A stretch of 46,858 bases of DNA from Cuspidothrix issatschenkoi CHARLIE-1. Its GTDB lineage: Bacteria; Cyanobacteriota; Cyanobacteriia; Cyanobacteriales; Nostocaceae. The translations under genes were made by a program, and so were the position numbers. The stretch covers positions 1-46,858 of the forward strand of contig NZ_PGEM01000028.1 in NCBI RefSeq assembly GCF_002934005.1, in the 5' to 3' direction. The notes under the pieces are model-generated. The model searched no databases. It saw only the letters and a list, made by a program, of their open reading frames with translations, and was not told the DNA's origin. Positions 1-8,012 of the stretch are shown piece by piece (within the stretch, counting starts at the first letter, position 1; each line of letters opens with the position of its first letter).

Positions 1-2
1 TG

Positions 3-401
3 AAGTGCGGAATGTGGGTTTTAAATCACGGTATACCAATTAGCCTGTACTCCAAAGCCAAGAAATTTGATAAAAACAATAACGGTTATGCTTGTGAACC
101 TGACGAGGCAACAGATATCTCTCAGCAGCAAAGAAATATAGAAACTTCAGCCAAAGTAAATATAAGTTGCGCGCCTAAGAGTAATCAATCTCGCATACTC
201 TCTAGTCCCAACCCAAACGATATTCATCCTAATTGGAAAGGTGAAAGCTATATAGGAACTTCCTGGAGTTTAATAGCAAAACAAATTATTAAAAACGATA
301 TAGCTACTTATCTTAAAGGCGATTTATATTCCCCGCGTGGAGGACTCATAAATGAAAATATCTTCGTTCTAGAAAATGAGTGGGATTGTAATTCAAATTA
401 A
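3..401 (+). CDS. Excalibur-like domain protein, 5'-truncated
   Basis: The frame is open from the first bases of the window, so this is the C-terminal part of a longer protein; the first in-window ATG (12) is probably internal. The visible part begins KCGMWVLNHG and soon has FDKNNNGYACEPDE, which fits the D-x-D/N-x-D/N-G-x-x-C-E calcium-binding loop of Excalibur domains. These domains often sit at the end of extracellular nucleases or surface proteins. The last 80 residues are low-complexity and end ENEWDCNSN, with no other recognised domain. The nuclease or surface part, if any, would lie upstream of the window. The family call rests on this one short motif. Confidence 0.5.
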   Translation, partial: KCGMWVLNHGIPISLYSKAKKFDKNNNGYACEPDEATDISQQQRNIETSAKVNISCAPKSNQSRILSSPNPNDIHPNWKGESYIGTSWSLIAKQIIKNDIATYLKGDLYSPRGGLINENIFVLENEWDCNSN

Positions 402-439
402 AACTATCACATATCTTAAATAATGATTTGGGAAATTAG

Positions 440-661
440 ATGATGATATCAGTCCCGATTACCTTAGAACTACTAATTACGGCTGTAGAACAGTTACAAC
501 CGGAAGAACGAGCAATAGTAGCTCAAGCATTGATAAAGTTTGATTTAGCTGCTGACTTAACAGCTTTAACTCAAAAATTATACTCCCAACCGCCAATTAA
601 TGATATTACCGATGATGATATTATGGCAGAAATCAAAGCTATGCGTCAGCAAAACCGCTAA
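440..661 (+). CDS. small antitoxin-like protein
   Basis: A 73-aa acidic protein. Residues 3-32 look like an amphipathic helical region (ITLELLITAVEQLQPEERA) and the C-terminus carries ITDDDIMAEIKAMRQ. This layout resembles the small antitoxins that precede PIN or RelE toxins in cyanobacteria, but no DNA-binding motif can be named. No intact toxin gene follows: the next 120 bases hold only a short overlapping frame and then the 3' end of an opposite-strand gene. It is either an orphan antitoxin-like gene or an unrelated conserved small protein. The gene itself is likely real, given its protein-like composition and codon use. Confidence 0.55.
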   Translation: MMISVPITLELLITAVEQLQPEERAIVAQALIKFDLAADLTALTQKLYSQPPINDITDDDIMAEIKAMRQQNR

Positions 662-737
662 ACACGAAATTTCGACTAAAACAAGAACTTGGAAAAATCA
701 ACCAGATTTAACATCAATATTTGCTGAAATTGACTAA
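612..737 (+). CDS. possible 41-aa ORF overlapping the antitoxin-like gene
   Basis: The frame +1 to the antitoxin-like gene is open from ATG 612 to TAA 735-737. Its second half (from about residue 13) reads SKTAKHEISTKTRTWKNQ then PDLTSIFAEID and lies mostly beyond the stop of the upstream gene. It could be a translationally overlapping second gene, the remnant of a lost toxin, or the true C-terminus of the upstream protein reached by a frameshift. Composition alone cannot separate these, so confidence is low. Confidence 0.2.
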   Translation: MMILWQKSKLCVSKTAKHEISTKTRTWKNQPDLTSIFAEID

Positions 738-778
738 CATTGATATCATTTCCCGGCATCAGATTACCTCCCTAATTT

Positions 779-1948
779 CTACTCTGGTACCACTAATCCC
801 TGGAGTGGTTGTGATGCTTGTTCTTCAGTCAGTCCCCGGCTTTGAACTAAAACTCCAAAGTTGCCTAGTCCCCCTGGGTTAATGAGTTGGTGTAGTCCTT
901 CCCGTCGTTGTAGCAACTGTGATATTGGTTGCTGTTGCCAGGAGATAGCAGCTAATCTTTCACCTATGCCCAAAGCCATTAAAAATAAACCTTGTTGCGT
1001 CCAACCAACCTTTTTTAATCCACAGCTTTCACCCCAAACAGATAAGGCTGTAAAATCAACATGGGCAGTGATATCTTGTCTGCCAATATTGATATAGGGA
1101 TTATCATGATGACGATGTTGGTAGTAGCACTGGAGAGTTCCCTGCCGTCGCTGAGGATGATAATAACGATCAGCATGGTAGCCATAATCAATTGTTAACA
1201 CATACCCCCGTTCCAAGCAGTCTGCCACTATACTCAACCAGTCCAAGGCGGCTAAATTAATTTCACTGCGATAGCCATTTTCATAAGTATTTTGGCTTAA
1301 ATTAATTCCCACCAAATCAAAATATTCTGCTAGTTGCGGCGTTGATGGTTCTCCTATAACTTCAATAAAGATAGGTTGAGAATTATTTTCCGCAATGGTG
1401 ACGTAAATTTCGCGCAATTCCCCAGCTTCTAAAGTGAATTGATGGACTGGAAAAGCATCCAACAATTCATTAGAAAAACAGCAACCCGTCAGAGATTTAG
1501 GTTCTATTTCCTCTAAATTACACCACTTTACAGAAAAATCTTGTAACAGTTTTTGTTGTTCTTGTTTTAAAGTTGATGATTTCTCGACAATGATGTATTT
1601 AACAGCCGCAAAAAAATTTGGGTATTCTTCCTTGATGTAGTTGAGAATATGGGATGCTAAGATACCTTGACCTGCTCCCATTTCTACCAAAGAAAAATAG
1701 ATGGGTTGATCTAAAATCTCCCACATTTGGTAAAATTGCCTTGCTAGTAACTCCCCAAAGTCAGCCCCCAAACTGGCAGATGTGAAAAAATCACTCCCCT
1801 GAAATCCGATTTTGACATCGCTGGAATAATAACCATATTGTGGATGATATAACACCATATCCATATATTCTGCAAAGGTAATGCGTTTTTGGGGACTGGT
1901 GATAATGCGATGGGATATGGCTTGACACAATGCGGGATGGGAGTCCAT
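779..1948 (-). CDS. MidA-family SAM-dependent methyltransferase
   Basis: A 389-aa class I methyltransferase of the MidA/NDUFAF7 family (COG1565, DUF185). The SAM-binding motif I is VEMGAGQG at residues 88-95. It is preceded by the family stretch SDFFTSASLGADFGELLA (about 52-69) and followed by CCFSNELLDAFPVHQF (about 166-181). The human homologue methylates an arginine of a complex I subunit; in cyanobacteria the substrate is not known, and NDH-1 is a reasonable guess. Length is usual for the family. The start MDSHPAL lies in an AT-rich stretch and fits the usual N-terminus. It is a single gene, divergent from the hydrolase that follows. Confidence 0.85.
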   Translation of the reverse strand: MDSHPALCQAISHRIITSPQKRITFAEYMDMVLYHPQYGYYSSDVKIGFQGSDFFTSASLGADFGELLARQFYQMWEILDQPIYFSLVEMGAGQGILASHILNYIKEEYPNFFAAVKYIIVEKSSTLKQEQQKLLQDFSVKWCNLEEIEPKSLTGCCFSNELLDAFPVHQFTLEAGELREIYVTIAENNSQPIFIEVIGEPSTPQLAEYFDLVGINLSQNTYENGYRSEINLAALDWLSIVADCLERGYVLTIDYGYHADRYYHPQRRQGTLQCYYQHRHHDNPYINIGRQDITAHVDFTALSVWGESCGLKKVGWTQQGLFLMALGIGERLAAISWQQQPISQLLQRREGLHQLINPGGLGNFGVLVQSRGLTEEQASQPLQGLVVPE

Positions 1949-2123
1949 AAAATTTAATTAAAATTTAATATATTCACAAAGTATGTAACCTATGTTGCAT
2001 TTTGGCTTAGGTTCTATAAATAGTCCGCTAATTCTAAAAACTCTTGGGATATTTCAATTAGTATGCTACAAACATTATTTTATATTCTTATAGCATAATT
2101 TAATTGTTTTTCGGAGATGTCTA

Positions 2124-3341
2124 ATGAAAAAAATATTTCTAAAATGGCAACGTCAAACTAGAAAACTGGGATTTTTAGCGGCTATGATAACCGTGAGTAT
2201 GGTTGCTTTCTTCATGCTATCATTCCCCTTAAATGCTCAAATTTCTAAATCCACAGAATTACGGGGAGTATGGTTAACAAATATTGATAGTGATGTTTTA
2301 TTTGAGAAAGAACGGTTAAAACAAAGTTTACAAACATTACACCAACTCAACTTTAACACCGTTTATCCCGCCGTCTGGAATTGGGGATATACCCTTTATC
2401 CTAGCAAAGTCATCGCCAAAGTCATTGGTAAATCAGTTGACCCTACCCCCGGACTCCAAAAGCGAGATATGCTCAAAGAAATAGTAAGGGATGGACATAA
2501 ACAAGGTTTAACAGTAATTCCCTGGTTTGAATTTGGATTTATGGCACCTGCTGATTCACTTTTAGCTAAAAATCGTCCTTATTGGCTAACAAATCGTAGC
2601 GATGGCATAAAAATAGTCAAAGAAGGAACACATAACCGAGTTTGGTTAAATCCCTTTCGTCCTGACGTGCAACAATTTATTCAAGATTTGATAGTAGAAA
2701 TAGTTAAAAACTATGACATTGATGGGATTCAATTTGATGACCATTTCGGCTTACCATCAGAACTGGGATATGATGCCTATACCACAGCATTATACAAGAA
2801 AGAACACAAAGGTAAACTTCCCCCCGCAGACTTTAAAAATCCAGAATGGGTAAGTTGGAGAGCGAATAAAATCACCGATTTTATGAAGCGAGTATTTGTA
2901 GCAATTAAAGCTAATAAAAAAGATTGTATCGTTTCCGTCGCTCCTAATCCCCAGCGTTTTTCTTATGAATACTTTCTTGCAGATTGGCAGAAATGGGAAA
3001 GAATGGGAATAGTTGAAGACTTAGTTTTACAAATTTATCGTAATGATTTAAATGTCTTTATCAGCGAATTAGAATATCCCGAAGTTAAACAAGCCCAAAA
3101 TCATATTCCCGTCAGTATTGGGATTTTAACTGGTTTAAAAAATCGCACAGTTCCCATGGAACAAATCAAAACCCAAATAGGGAAAGTGCGAGAGAGAAAA
3201 TTTGCCGGCGTTTCCTTCTTCTTCTACGAAACCCTCTGGAACATGAGCCAAGAAAAACCCCAGCAACGCCAACAAGCATGGCAAAAAATCTTCCCCACAC
3301 CCGCAAATTACCCCAACCTATTAGCAAAGAGCCTTCTGTAA
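2124..3341 (+). CDS. secreted glycoside hydrolase-like 10 (GHL10/DUF187) protein
   Basis: A 405-aa protein with an N-terminal signal peptide or anchor: basic residues 1-15, a hydrophobic core at about 17-36, and a likely cleavage after LNA near residue 38. Domain GHL10 starts at ELRGVWLTNIDSDVL and continues with the TIM-barrel elements FNTVYPAVWNWG, VIPWFEFGFM, DGIQFDDHFGLP and VSVAPNPQRF. The YngK/DUF187 family is thought to act on cell-wall or exopolysaccharide glycans, but few members have a measured activity. The product should be periplasmic or at the cell surface. Upstream, ttcggagatgtctaATG carries a GGAG ribosome-binding site. A perfect 12-bp hairpin lies just after the stop codon. 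Confidence 0.85.
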   Translation: MKKIFLKWQRQTRKLGFLAAMITVSMVAFFMLSFPLNAQISKSTELRGVWLTNIDSDVLFEKERLKQSLQTLHQLNFNTVYPAVWNWGYTLYPSKVIAKVIGKSVDPTPGLQKRDMLKEIVRDGHKQGLTVIPWFEFGFMAPADSLLAKNRPYWLTNRSDGIKIVKEGTHNRVWLNPFRPDVQQFIQDLIVEIVKNYDIDGIQFDDHFGLPSELGYDAYTTALYKKEHKGKLPPADFKNPEWVSWRANKITDFMKRVFVAIKANKKDCIVSVAPNPQRFSYEYFLADWQKWERMGIVEDLVLQIYRNDLNVFISELEYPEVKQAQNHIPVSIGILTGLKNRTVPMEQIKTQIGKVRERKFAGVSFFFYETLWNMSQEKPQQRQQAWQKIFPTPANYPNLLAKSLL

Positions 3342-3342
3342 T

Positions 3343-3369
3343 TCGTTCCCATACTGTGTATGGGAACGA
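3343..3369 (+). terminator. perfect hairpin after the GHL10 gene
   Basis: A 12-bp perfect stem (TCGTTCCCATAC / GTATGGGAACGA) with a 3-nt loop (tgt) starts two bases after the stop codon. It is not followed by a U-tract, so it may be a dispersed palindromic repeat that also stabilises or ends the transcript. Confidence 0.5.
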
Positions 3370-3410
3370 GATAAATTACTAAAACTCAACCTTTACACTT
3401 TTAATACAGT

Positions 3411-3447
3411 TCTCTGTGTTCTTTGTGCCTCTGTGGTTGGTTAAAAA
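3411..3447 (+). repeat. CTCTGTG-type dispersed tail repeat, copy 1
   Basis: The text ctctgtgttctttgtgcctc followed by tgtggttggttaaaaaa. Similar strings occur at about 7817, 30558 (degenerate) and 40750, each ending in a TGTGGTTnGTT-like motif. Two of the copies lie inside different MITE-like elements. Confidence 0.6.
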
Positions 3448-3487
3448 AATTGAATTTATACCCATGTATTTTCAATTAGCATTATTT

Positions 3488-4975
3488 CTAACTACCGATA
3501 CCCAAACGCCCAGCTAAAGCAGGAGTTAAAGGTAAAAGAGTAGCAATCATCAAAAACAAAGCCAAAAGGCATAAAGCCGCCCTAGCATCATCTGGTTCAG
3601 AGATTTCATTTAAACTAGGGCGTTCTAAATCGCGTTGTAAAAACAGAATGACAATTGCCCAATACATCGCTAAAGGATTACCTAATGATACGATAGCCAG
3701 TAAAACTATCGTGGCAAAAGTGGTTCTTCCTGCGGTTTTGCGTCCATAAATCGCTTGCACAATTCGCCCCCCGTCTAGTTGGCCAGCCGGCATTAAATTC
3801 AACGCAGTGATGACTAATCCTAACCAACCAATAATCACTAAAGGATGAATATTCACCACTGGAGACTGTAAAGCCGAACCGAGGACAACTCGTGCCAAAC
3901 TACCGACTAAAATCGAACCTTGGAAAAACTGATTGGGTAATTGGAATAAACTGCCAGGGTGAGAAAGTAGTAACCCTATCACCAGTAATAACAAAGAAGT
4001 AATCCCCCCAAAAGCCGGTCCTGCCAAAGCAATATCAAATAAGGCCTTGCGGCTAGGTACAAGGGATTCAAACCTAGTAATTGCCCCAAAAGAACCAATT
4101 TGTACTGCTGGTAAAAAGAACGGCCAACTTAACTTCACTTGGTGACGACGTGCTAACAACCAATGTCCAATTTCGTGAGATAACAAAATTGCAGATAAAC
4201 CTAAACCAATAGGTAAAGCTTCTGCAAACCGTTCGGGGTTACTAAATAAATCGAAATTCTGTAATATACCGCCAACTTCTAAACTTGTAGCGATAGTTGC
4301 TATCAACAAAATTACGGCAAAAACTTTTTGTCCTACCTGTGCTGGACGGGGATCAGTACGGCTAGGTAAAACAATAACTACAGGTTTACCGTCAGTATTT
4401 TCTACTAAAAACAGCCGATATTTATCCTCTAACCGTGCTTGTAAACTTTGTGTCAGTCGGTTGTGAACTGTTTCTGGTTCACCCCGCAAGTTGCCTTTAA
4501 AAACTACTCCCTCTTGGTAGGGAATGGTTTCTGTGGCAAAAAATGTTTCAATGCCAAAAATGCCTTTAATGAGGTTTAAATCTGCTTCGGGTATGGGGGT
4601 TGGTTCTAATTTCAGTTCTGCGACGATGACTGGACTGGTTTTATCCCCTTGGCTTAAACCTTCAGCGGCCAGTCGTTCTGTTGCTCTTTGCTTGAGAATA
4701 GCATCTTGACCGGCAGCCCTTAACTTTCTGCCCAGGAAAATATACAAACCCGCAGAAGCTACCACTAAGAACAATATCCCGACGATATTGATATAAATGC
4801 CAGCAGCAAATAGTCCAAAGAATAACAGCCAGGGAGTCATTAAGACGACGGATTGTAACCAGGCTAAGATACCTAGTTTACCAAAAGGTCTGGCGCGATA
4901 AAACCCCCAGCCTAAAATGCCGGACGCTATCAGCACAATGGCTGCAATTATAGGAGTTTCTGATGAAGTAAACAT
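3488..4975 (-). CDS. site-2 protease family M50 intramembrane metalloprotease (EGY-like)
   Basis: A 495-aa multi-spanning membrane protease. The zinc motif HEIGH is at residues 267-271 and the third-ligand motif NLMPAGQLDGG at about 393-403 (D401). About eight hydrophobic helices are visible: two at the N-terminus (5-25, 40-88), then helices around 218-238, 250-268, 315-335, 350-400, 410-445 and 465-490. Residues 115-210 form a soluble domain with PIPEADLNLIKGIFGIETFF. This arrangement matches the cyanobacterial/plastid EGY1-type proteases of thylakoid or plasma membranes. Chlorophyll or stress-regulatory functions are known for plant EGY1, while the cyanobacterial substrates are not established. 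It is a stand-alone gene on the minus strand, convergent with GHL10. Confidence 0.9.
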   Translation of the reverse strand: MFTSSETPIIAAIVLIASGILGWGFYRARPFGKLGILAWLQSVVLMTPWLLFFGLFAAGIYINIVGILFLVVASAGLYIFLGRKLRAAGQDAILKQRATERLAAEGLSQGDKTSPVIVAELKLEPTPIPEADLNLIKGIFGIETFFATETIPYQEGVVFKGNLRGEPETVHNRLTQSLQARLEDKYRLFLVENTDGKPVVIVLPSRTDPRPAQVGQKVFAVILLIATIATSLEVGGILQNFDLFSNPERFAEALPIGLGLSAILLSHEIGHWLLARRHQVKLSWPFFLPAVQIGSFGAITRFESLVPSRKALFDIALAGPAFGGITSLLLLVIGLLLSHPGSLFQLPNQFFQGSILVGSLARVVLGSALQSPVVNIHPLVIIGWLGLVITALNLMPAGQLDGGRIVQAIYGRKTAGRTTFATIVLLAIVSLGNPLAMYWAIVILFLQRDLERPSLNEISEPDDARAALCLLALFLMIATLLPLTPALAGRLGIGS

Positions 4976-5020
4976 TGCTAAACCTTTGCTGTTGAGACCG
5001 AAGCTAGTACCGCAGTGCGG

Positions 5021-5050
5021 AATTAAAAATTAAAAATTAAAAATTAAAAA
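5021..5050 (+). repeat. short tandem repeat (ATTAAAA)4
   Basis: Four consecutive ATTAAAA heptamers. It is the kind of short tandemly repeated sequence found in gaps of filamentous cyanobacteria and a likely site of copy-number variation between strains. Confidence 0.8.
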
Positions 5051-5092
5051 AGCAGATTACACAAGCTTTTGTCAAATTTTTAATGGTTGATT

Positions 5093-5237
5093 GACCGGGA
5101 ATTTTAGATTAAAAAAATTTGGTACAAGTCCCGTCCTCGAGGACGGAGAAATCGTCAAGCCCAAATCCATTTTTTTCAAGTTCTACACTTGAGGCTGGAG
5201 TCAATCCAAAATCCAAAATCCAAAATCGAGTGACTTA
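5093..5237 (+). repeat. dispersed repeat E, copy 1
   Basis: Shares with 26892-27046 the ordered blocks attttagatt, aaaaaa..ggtacaagtc/ggtacaggtc, gaaatcgt, cccaaatcca, ttctacacttgagg, tggagtcaatccaaaat and aaaatcgagtgact. It is not coding. The ends are not clear inverted repeats. Confidence 0.75.
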
Positions 5238-5448
5238 CGCCGTTGTGTACTAGTACAAGTCTGTTTTTCTATACATTTTAACATTTTTGAGGATAAAATC
5301 AATAAATAAGTTGATTTTTTTCTGCTCAAATTGCGCTATGTTGTTGTGACACTACACGCAGTTATCAAGCTTTAAATAATATTTTTCTGTTAAAGAATTG
5401 ACAAAGTGCAATTTTCATGAATTGAAAATTCGGCACAAAATCAAGGTC

Positions 5449-5706
5449 TTAAAGTTCTGATGCTGTCTGAGGAGCAATAATTTCTCCTGTTCCTAGTTTT
5501 AAGATCATATCCTGATCGGTAATTAATTGATTGAGTTCTTTAACTCGTAAATTCATTTTTTCGCAAGCTTGGCGTAATTCTTGAGCAAATGTATTAATAT
5601 CATCACCATAACCACACTGATAAGCGGCGGTTTCTATTCCTTGATTTGCATTTGCTCTAGCACAATCTACTAATTCTGTATCATGTAATGGTTGTAGAGA
5701 TGCCAT
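5449..5706 (-). CDS. 85-aa protein of unknown function
   Basis: Acidic soluble protein beginning MASLQPLHDTELVDCARANA. It has two cysteines (C15, C30) in the first 30 residues, a third at C48 and a predicted helical middle (DINTFAQELRQACEKMNLRV). The C-terminus is LGTGEIIAPQTASEL. No known domain is recognised, but the composition and clean start (taacctATGGCATC on the minus strand) support a real gene. It is divergent from the ATP-grasp gene 440 bases away, so a link is possible but not shown. Alternatives include a small regulator or a structural partner. Confidence 0.6.
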   Translation of the reverse strand: MASLQPLHDTELVDCARANANQGIETAAYQCGYGDDINTFAQELRQACEKMNLRVKELNQLITDQDMILKLGTGEIIAPQTASEL

Positions 5707-6148
5707 AGGTTAATTTTTCAGTAAGTATTGATATTATGCCCTTGAGCAATACTATGATTTATTCAATGTTGATTCATCTCTCTTGAGGATTAAAAATAAA
5801 TATTTTTGTATAAATGTAGATTAGGTTCATGTTAGGAAAACTAATACAAATTTTATGTGAGCCTGTATATATTTATTCCCTCCGGCTTTGCCCCTCTTAC
5901 AAAGAGGGACTACAGAGAGTATTTTTTTGTGCATCTTCCTACAGAAGTTGTATAACCTATTTAATTTTTGTGTTGGGTTAGGTTGACGCTAAGAAAACCA
6001 ACATAATTCAAATTACATCTATTAATAAATTGCAGCTAAATAATTATTTTTGATTTATGAAAAAAACATTAATAATTTATATTTGTACTCTTCCTTGGGA
6101 TATATATTAGATAACACAATAGTTTAGGTAGGACATGGGGATGGGAAT
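5707..6148. other. 442-base divergent gap with a MITE-like element
   Basis: Contains MITE-like element A (5844-5953), otherwise AT-rich DNA with no ORF of note. It must hold the promoters of both flanking genes; none can be placed with confidence. Confidence 0.5.
5844..5953 (-). repeat. MITE-like element A, copy 1 (opposite orientation)
   Basis: Ends atacaaatttt and gaagttgtat. The inside carries ctccggctttgcccctctta, then gagggactacag and gtgcatcttcc. The reverse complement of the element at 35228-35341 has the same blocks in the same order, so the two are relatives in opposite orientation. It has no coding capacity. Confidence 0.65.
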
Positions 6149-7738
6149 ATGGATATTAATGATTGGCAACTTGATCAATTTCGGGGTTTACAATTAACTT
6201 TACGCGATCGCTGGAAAACAAGCGAGTTATTTGACAATAGCGAAGCGGACATTTTAATTATTCCCTCTTTGAGTATAGATCAGCGAGAACTTCTCAAAGT
6301 AGAAGGTTGTGAACATTATGAAGAAAGATTACTTTTTTCCTTAATTCGGTTACGAAATCCCCGAACTAGATTAATTTATGTCACATCAATGCCACTGCAT
6401 CCCAGCATCATTGACTATTATTTGCAATTACTTCCTGGTATTCCCTTTTCTCATGCGCGTCATCGCTTGTTATTACTTTCTACCTATGATGCTTCTTTAA
6501 AACCCCTCAGCCAAAAAATATTAGAACGTCCTCGGTTATTAGAAAGAATTCATAAAGCTTTGCGGTTAGATAAAGCTTTTATGGTTTGCTATAATTCCAC
6601 ATTTTGGGAAGCAGAATTATCTTTAAAATTGGGTGTACCTTTATATGCTGCTGCGCCAGATTTGCAAATTTGGGGAACAAAAAGTGGAAGTAGACAAATT
6701 TTTAAAGAAAGTGGTATTCCCTTTCCCGATGGTAGCGAATTAGTCAAAAGTTCTGAAGATTTAGCTAATGTTGCGGCTGATTTATGGGAACATCAGCCAA
6801 CATTACAAAGAATAGTAATTAAGTTAAATGAAGGTTTTTCAGGTGAAGGGAATGCACTATTAGATTTAAGAAAAATCATGGATTTTGCACCAGGAAAAAC
6901 TGATCATATTCAAAGAGTAACAGCAATTAAGAATAGCTTCCCCAATTTACGTTTTCAATCTATACAAGAAACCTGGGAAAACTTTTCTAAACGCATTCCC
7001 GAATTAGGTGCAATTGCGGAAGCTTTTATAGAAGGAGAAATCAAATATTCTCCTAGTGTCCAAGGTAGAGTTACACCTAATGGGGAAGTAGAAATTCTTT
7101 CTACCCATGACCAAATTTTAGGCGGACCAGATGGACAAATTTATATAGGTTGTCGCTTTCCTGCGGATGAAAAGTATCGCTGTCAATTGCAGGATTTAGG
7201 TTTAAAAGTTGGGGAAAAATTAGCCGAAAAAGGTGCTTTAGAAAGATTTGCTCTTGATTTTGTGACTGTGGACGAAGGTAATGGTAAATGGAATATTGAA
7301 GGGATTGAAATTAACCTCCGTAAAGGAGGAACAACTCACCCATTTATGACGTTAAAATTATTAACTAATGGTCATTATAATTTTGAAGATGGCTTATTTT
7401 ATAGTCAACAAGGTAGACCTAAATATTATATTGCCACTGACAATTTACAAAAAGATATTTATAAAGGATTATTACCGAATGATTTAATGGATATTATTGC
7501 CCACCATAGATTACATTTTGATAGTGGCACGGAAACAGGTACAGTATTTCATCTTATGGGTTGTCTGTCGCAGTTTGGTAAATTAGGATTAACCAGTATT
7601 GGTGATTCACCCCAAGAAGCAGAAGATATTTATAACAAAGTGATTGAGGTTCTTGATCTAGAAACTAGTGGTGATCATAATTATGCTATATCTGCTGATT
7701 ATAATTTTCCTATGACTGGAGATGGATATAGTTGTTAA
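6149..7738 (+). CDS. ATP-grasp peptide ligase (PGM1-related)
   Basis: A 529-aa protein with a preATP-grasp N-terminal domain (about 1-170: RLIYVTSMPLHPSIIDYYLQ, LLLLSTYDASLKPLSQKILE) and an ATP-grasp domain. The nucleotide-binding Lys strand is IVIKLNEGFSGEGNALLDL (about 222-240), the second ATP loop is around AEAFIEGEIKYSPSVQGRV, and the metal/phosphate ligands are in EGIEINLRKGGTTHP (about 384-398). It resembles the peptide ligase PGM1-related proteins of bacteria, named after the pheganomycin ligase that joins a peptide nucleophile to an acyl group. The substrate here is unknown, and no peptide gene is seen beside it. It has a single-gene layout, with a divergent 85-aa gene upstream. ATG 6149 follows a weak gggatgggaat leader. 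Confidence 0.75.
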   Translation: MDINDWQLDQFRGLQLTLRDRWKTSELFDNSEADILIIPSLSIDQRELLKVEGCEHYEERLLFSLIRLRNPRTRLIYVTSMPLHPSIIDYYLQLLPGIPFSHARHRLLLLSTYDASLKPLSQKILERPRLLERIHKALRLDKAFMVCYNSTFWEAELSLKLGVPLYAAAPDLQIWGTKSGSRQIFKESGIPFPDGSELVKSSEDLANVAADLWEHQPTLQRIVIKLNEGFSGEGNALLDLRKIMDFAPGKTDHIQRVTAIKNSFPNLRFQSIQETWENFSKRIPELGAIAEAFIEGEIKYSPSVQGRVTPNGEVEILSTHDQILGGPDGQIYIGCRFPADEKYRCQLQDLGLKVGEKLAEKGALERFALDFVTVDEGNGKWNIEGIEINLRKGGTTHPFMTLKLLTNGHYNFEDGLFYSQQGRPKYYIATDNLQKDIYKGLLPNDLMDIIAHHRLHFDSGTETGTVFHLMGCLSQFGKLGLTSIGDSPQEAEDIYNKVIEVLDLETSGDHNYAISADYNFPMTGDGYSC

Positions 7739-7781
7739 TTGCAAGAATTCAGGAGTTCAGGATGAAGAATGATAAAAGATC

Positions 7782-7872
7782 AGAACTTACGGAAAATATC
7801 TCTCAAACCCTCATTTCTCTGTGAACTCTGTGCCTCTGTGGTTCGTTATTCCGTAATTCTTGCGTAAGTCCT
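7782..7872 (+). repeat. MITE-like element B, copy 1 (AGGACTTACGC ends)
   Basis: Left end agaacttacggaaaat, right end attcttgcgtaagtcct: imperfect terminal inverted repeats of about 16 bp. The core is the CTCTGTG tail repeat (tctctgtgaactctgtgcct). It belongs to the same family by its ends as 28504-28597, but has a different core. Confidence 0.65.
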
Positions 7873-8012
7873 AATATCTATAATAAATGATTCAAAGGTA
7901 ATGAGAATTTTTTCCATAACCACTACAAAATTAAAGTTTTGTGCTTTATTTACAGGAATATCTACAACTCAGGTGAAATAGACGCTAAAATCGATCCAGC
8001 CTTTGTATTTTC

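Larger units (their letters stand above)
4976..5448. other. 473-base gap of repeats
   Basis: No gene seen. It holds a heptamer tandem repeat (5021-5050), a 145-bp dispersed repeat (5093-5237) with a second copy near 26.9 kb, an AT-rich stretch, and a small hairpin (AATTTTCA/TGAAAATT, 5411-5431) downstream of the 85-aa gene. Confidence 0.6.
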
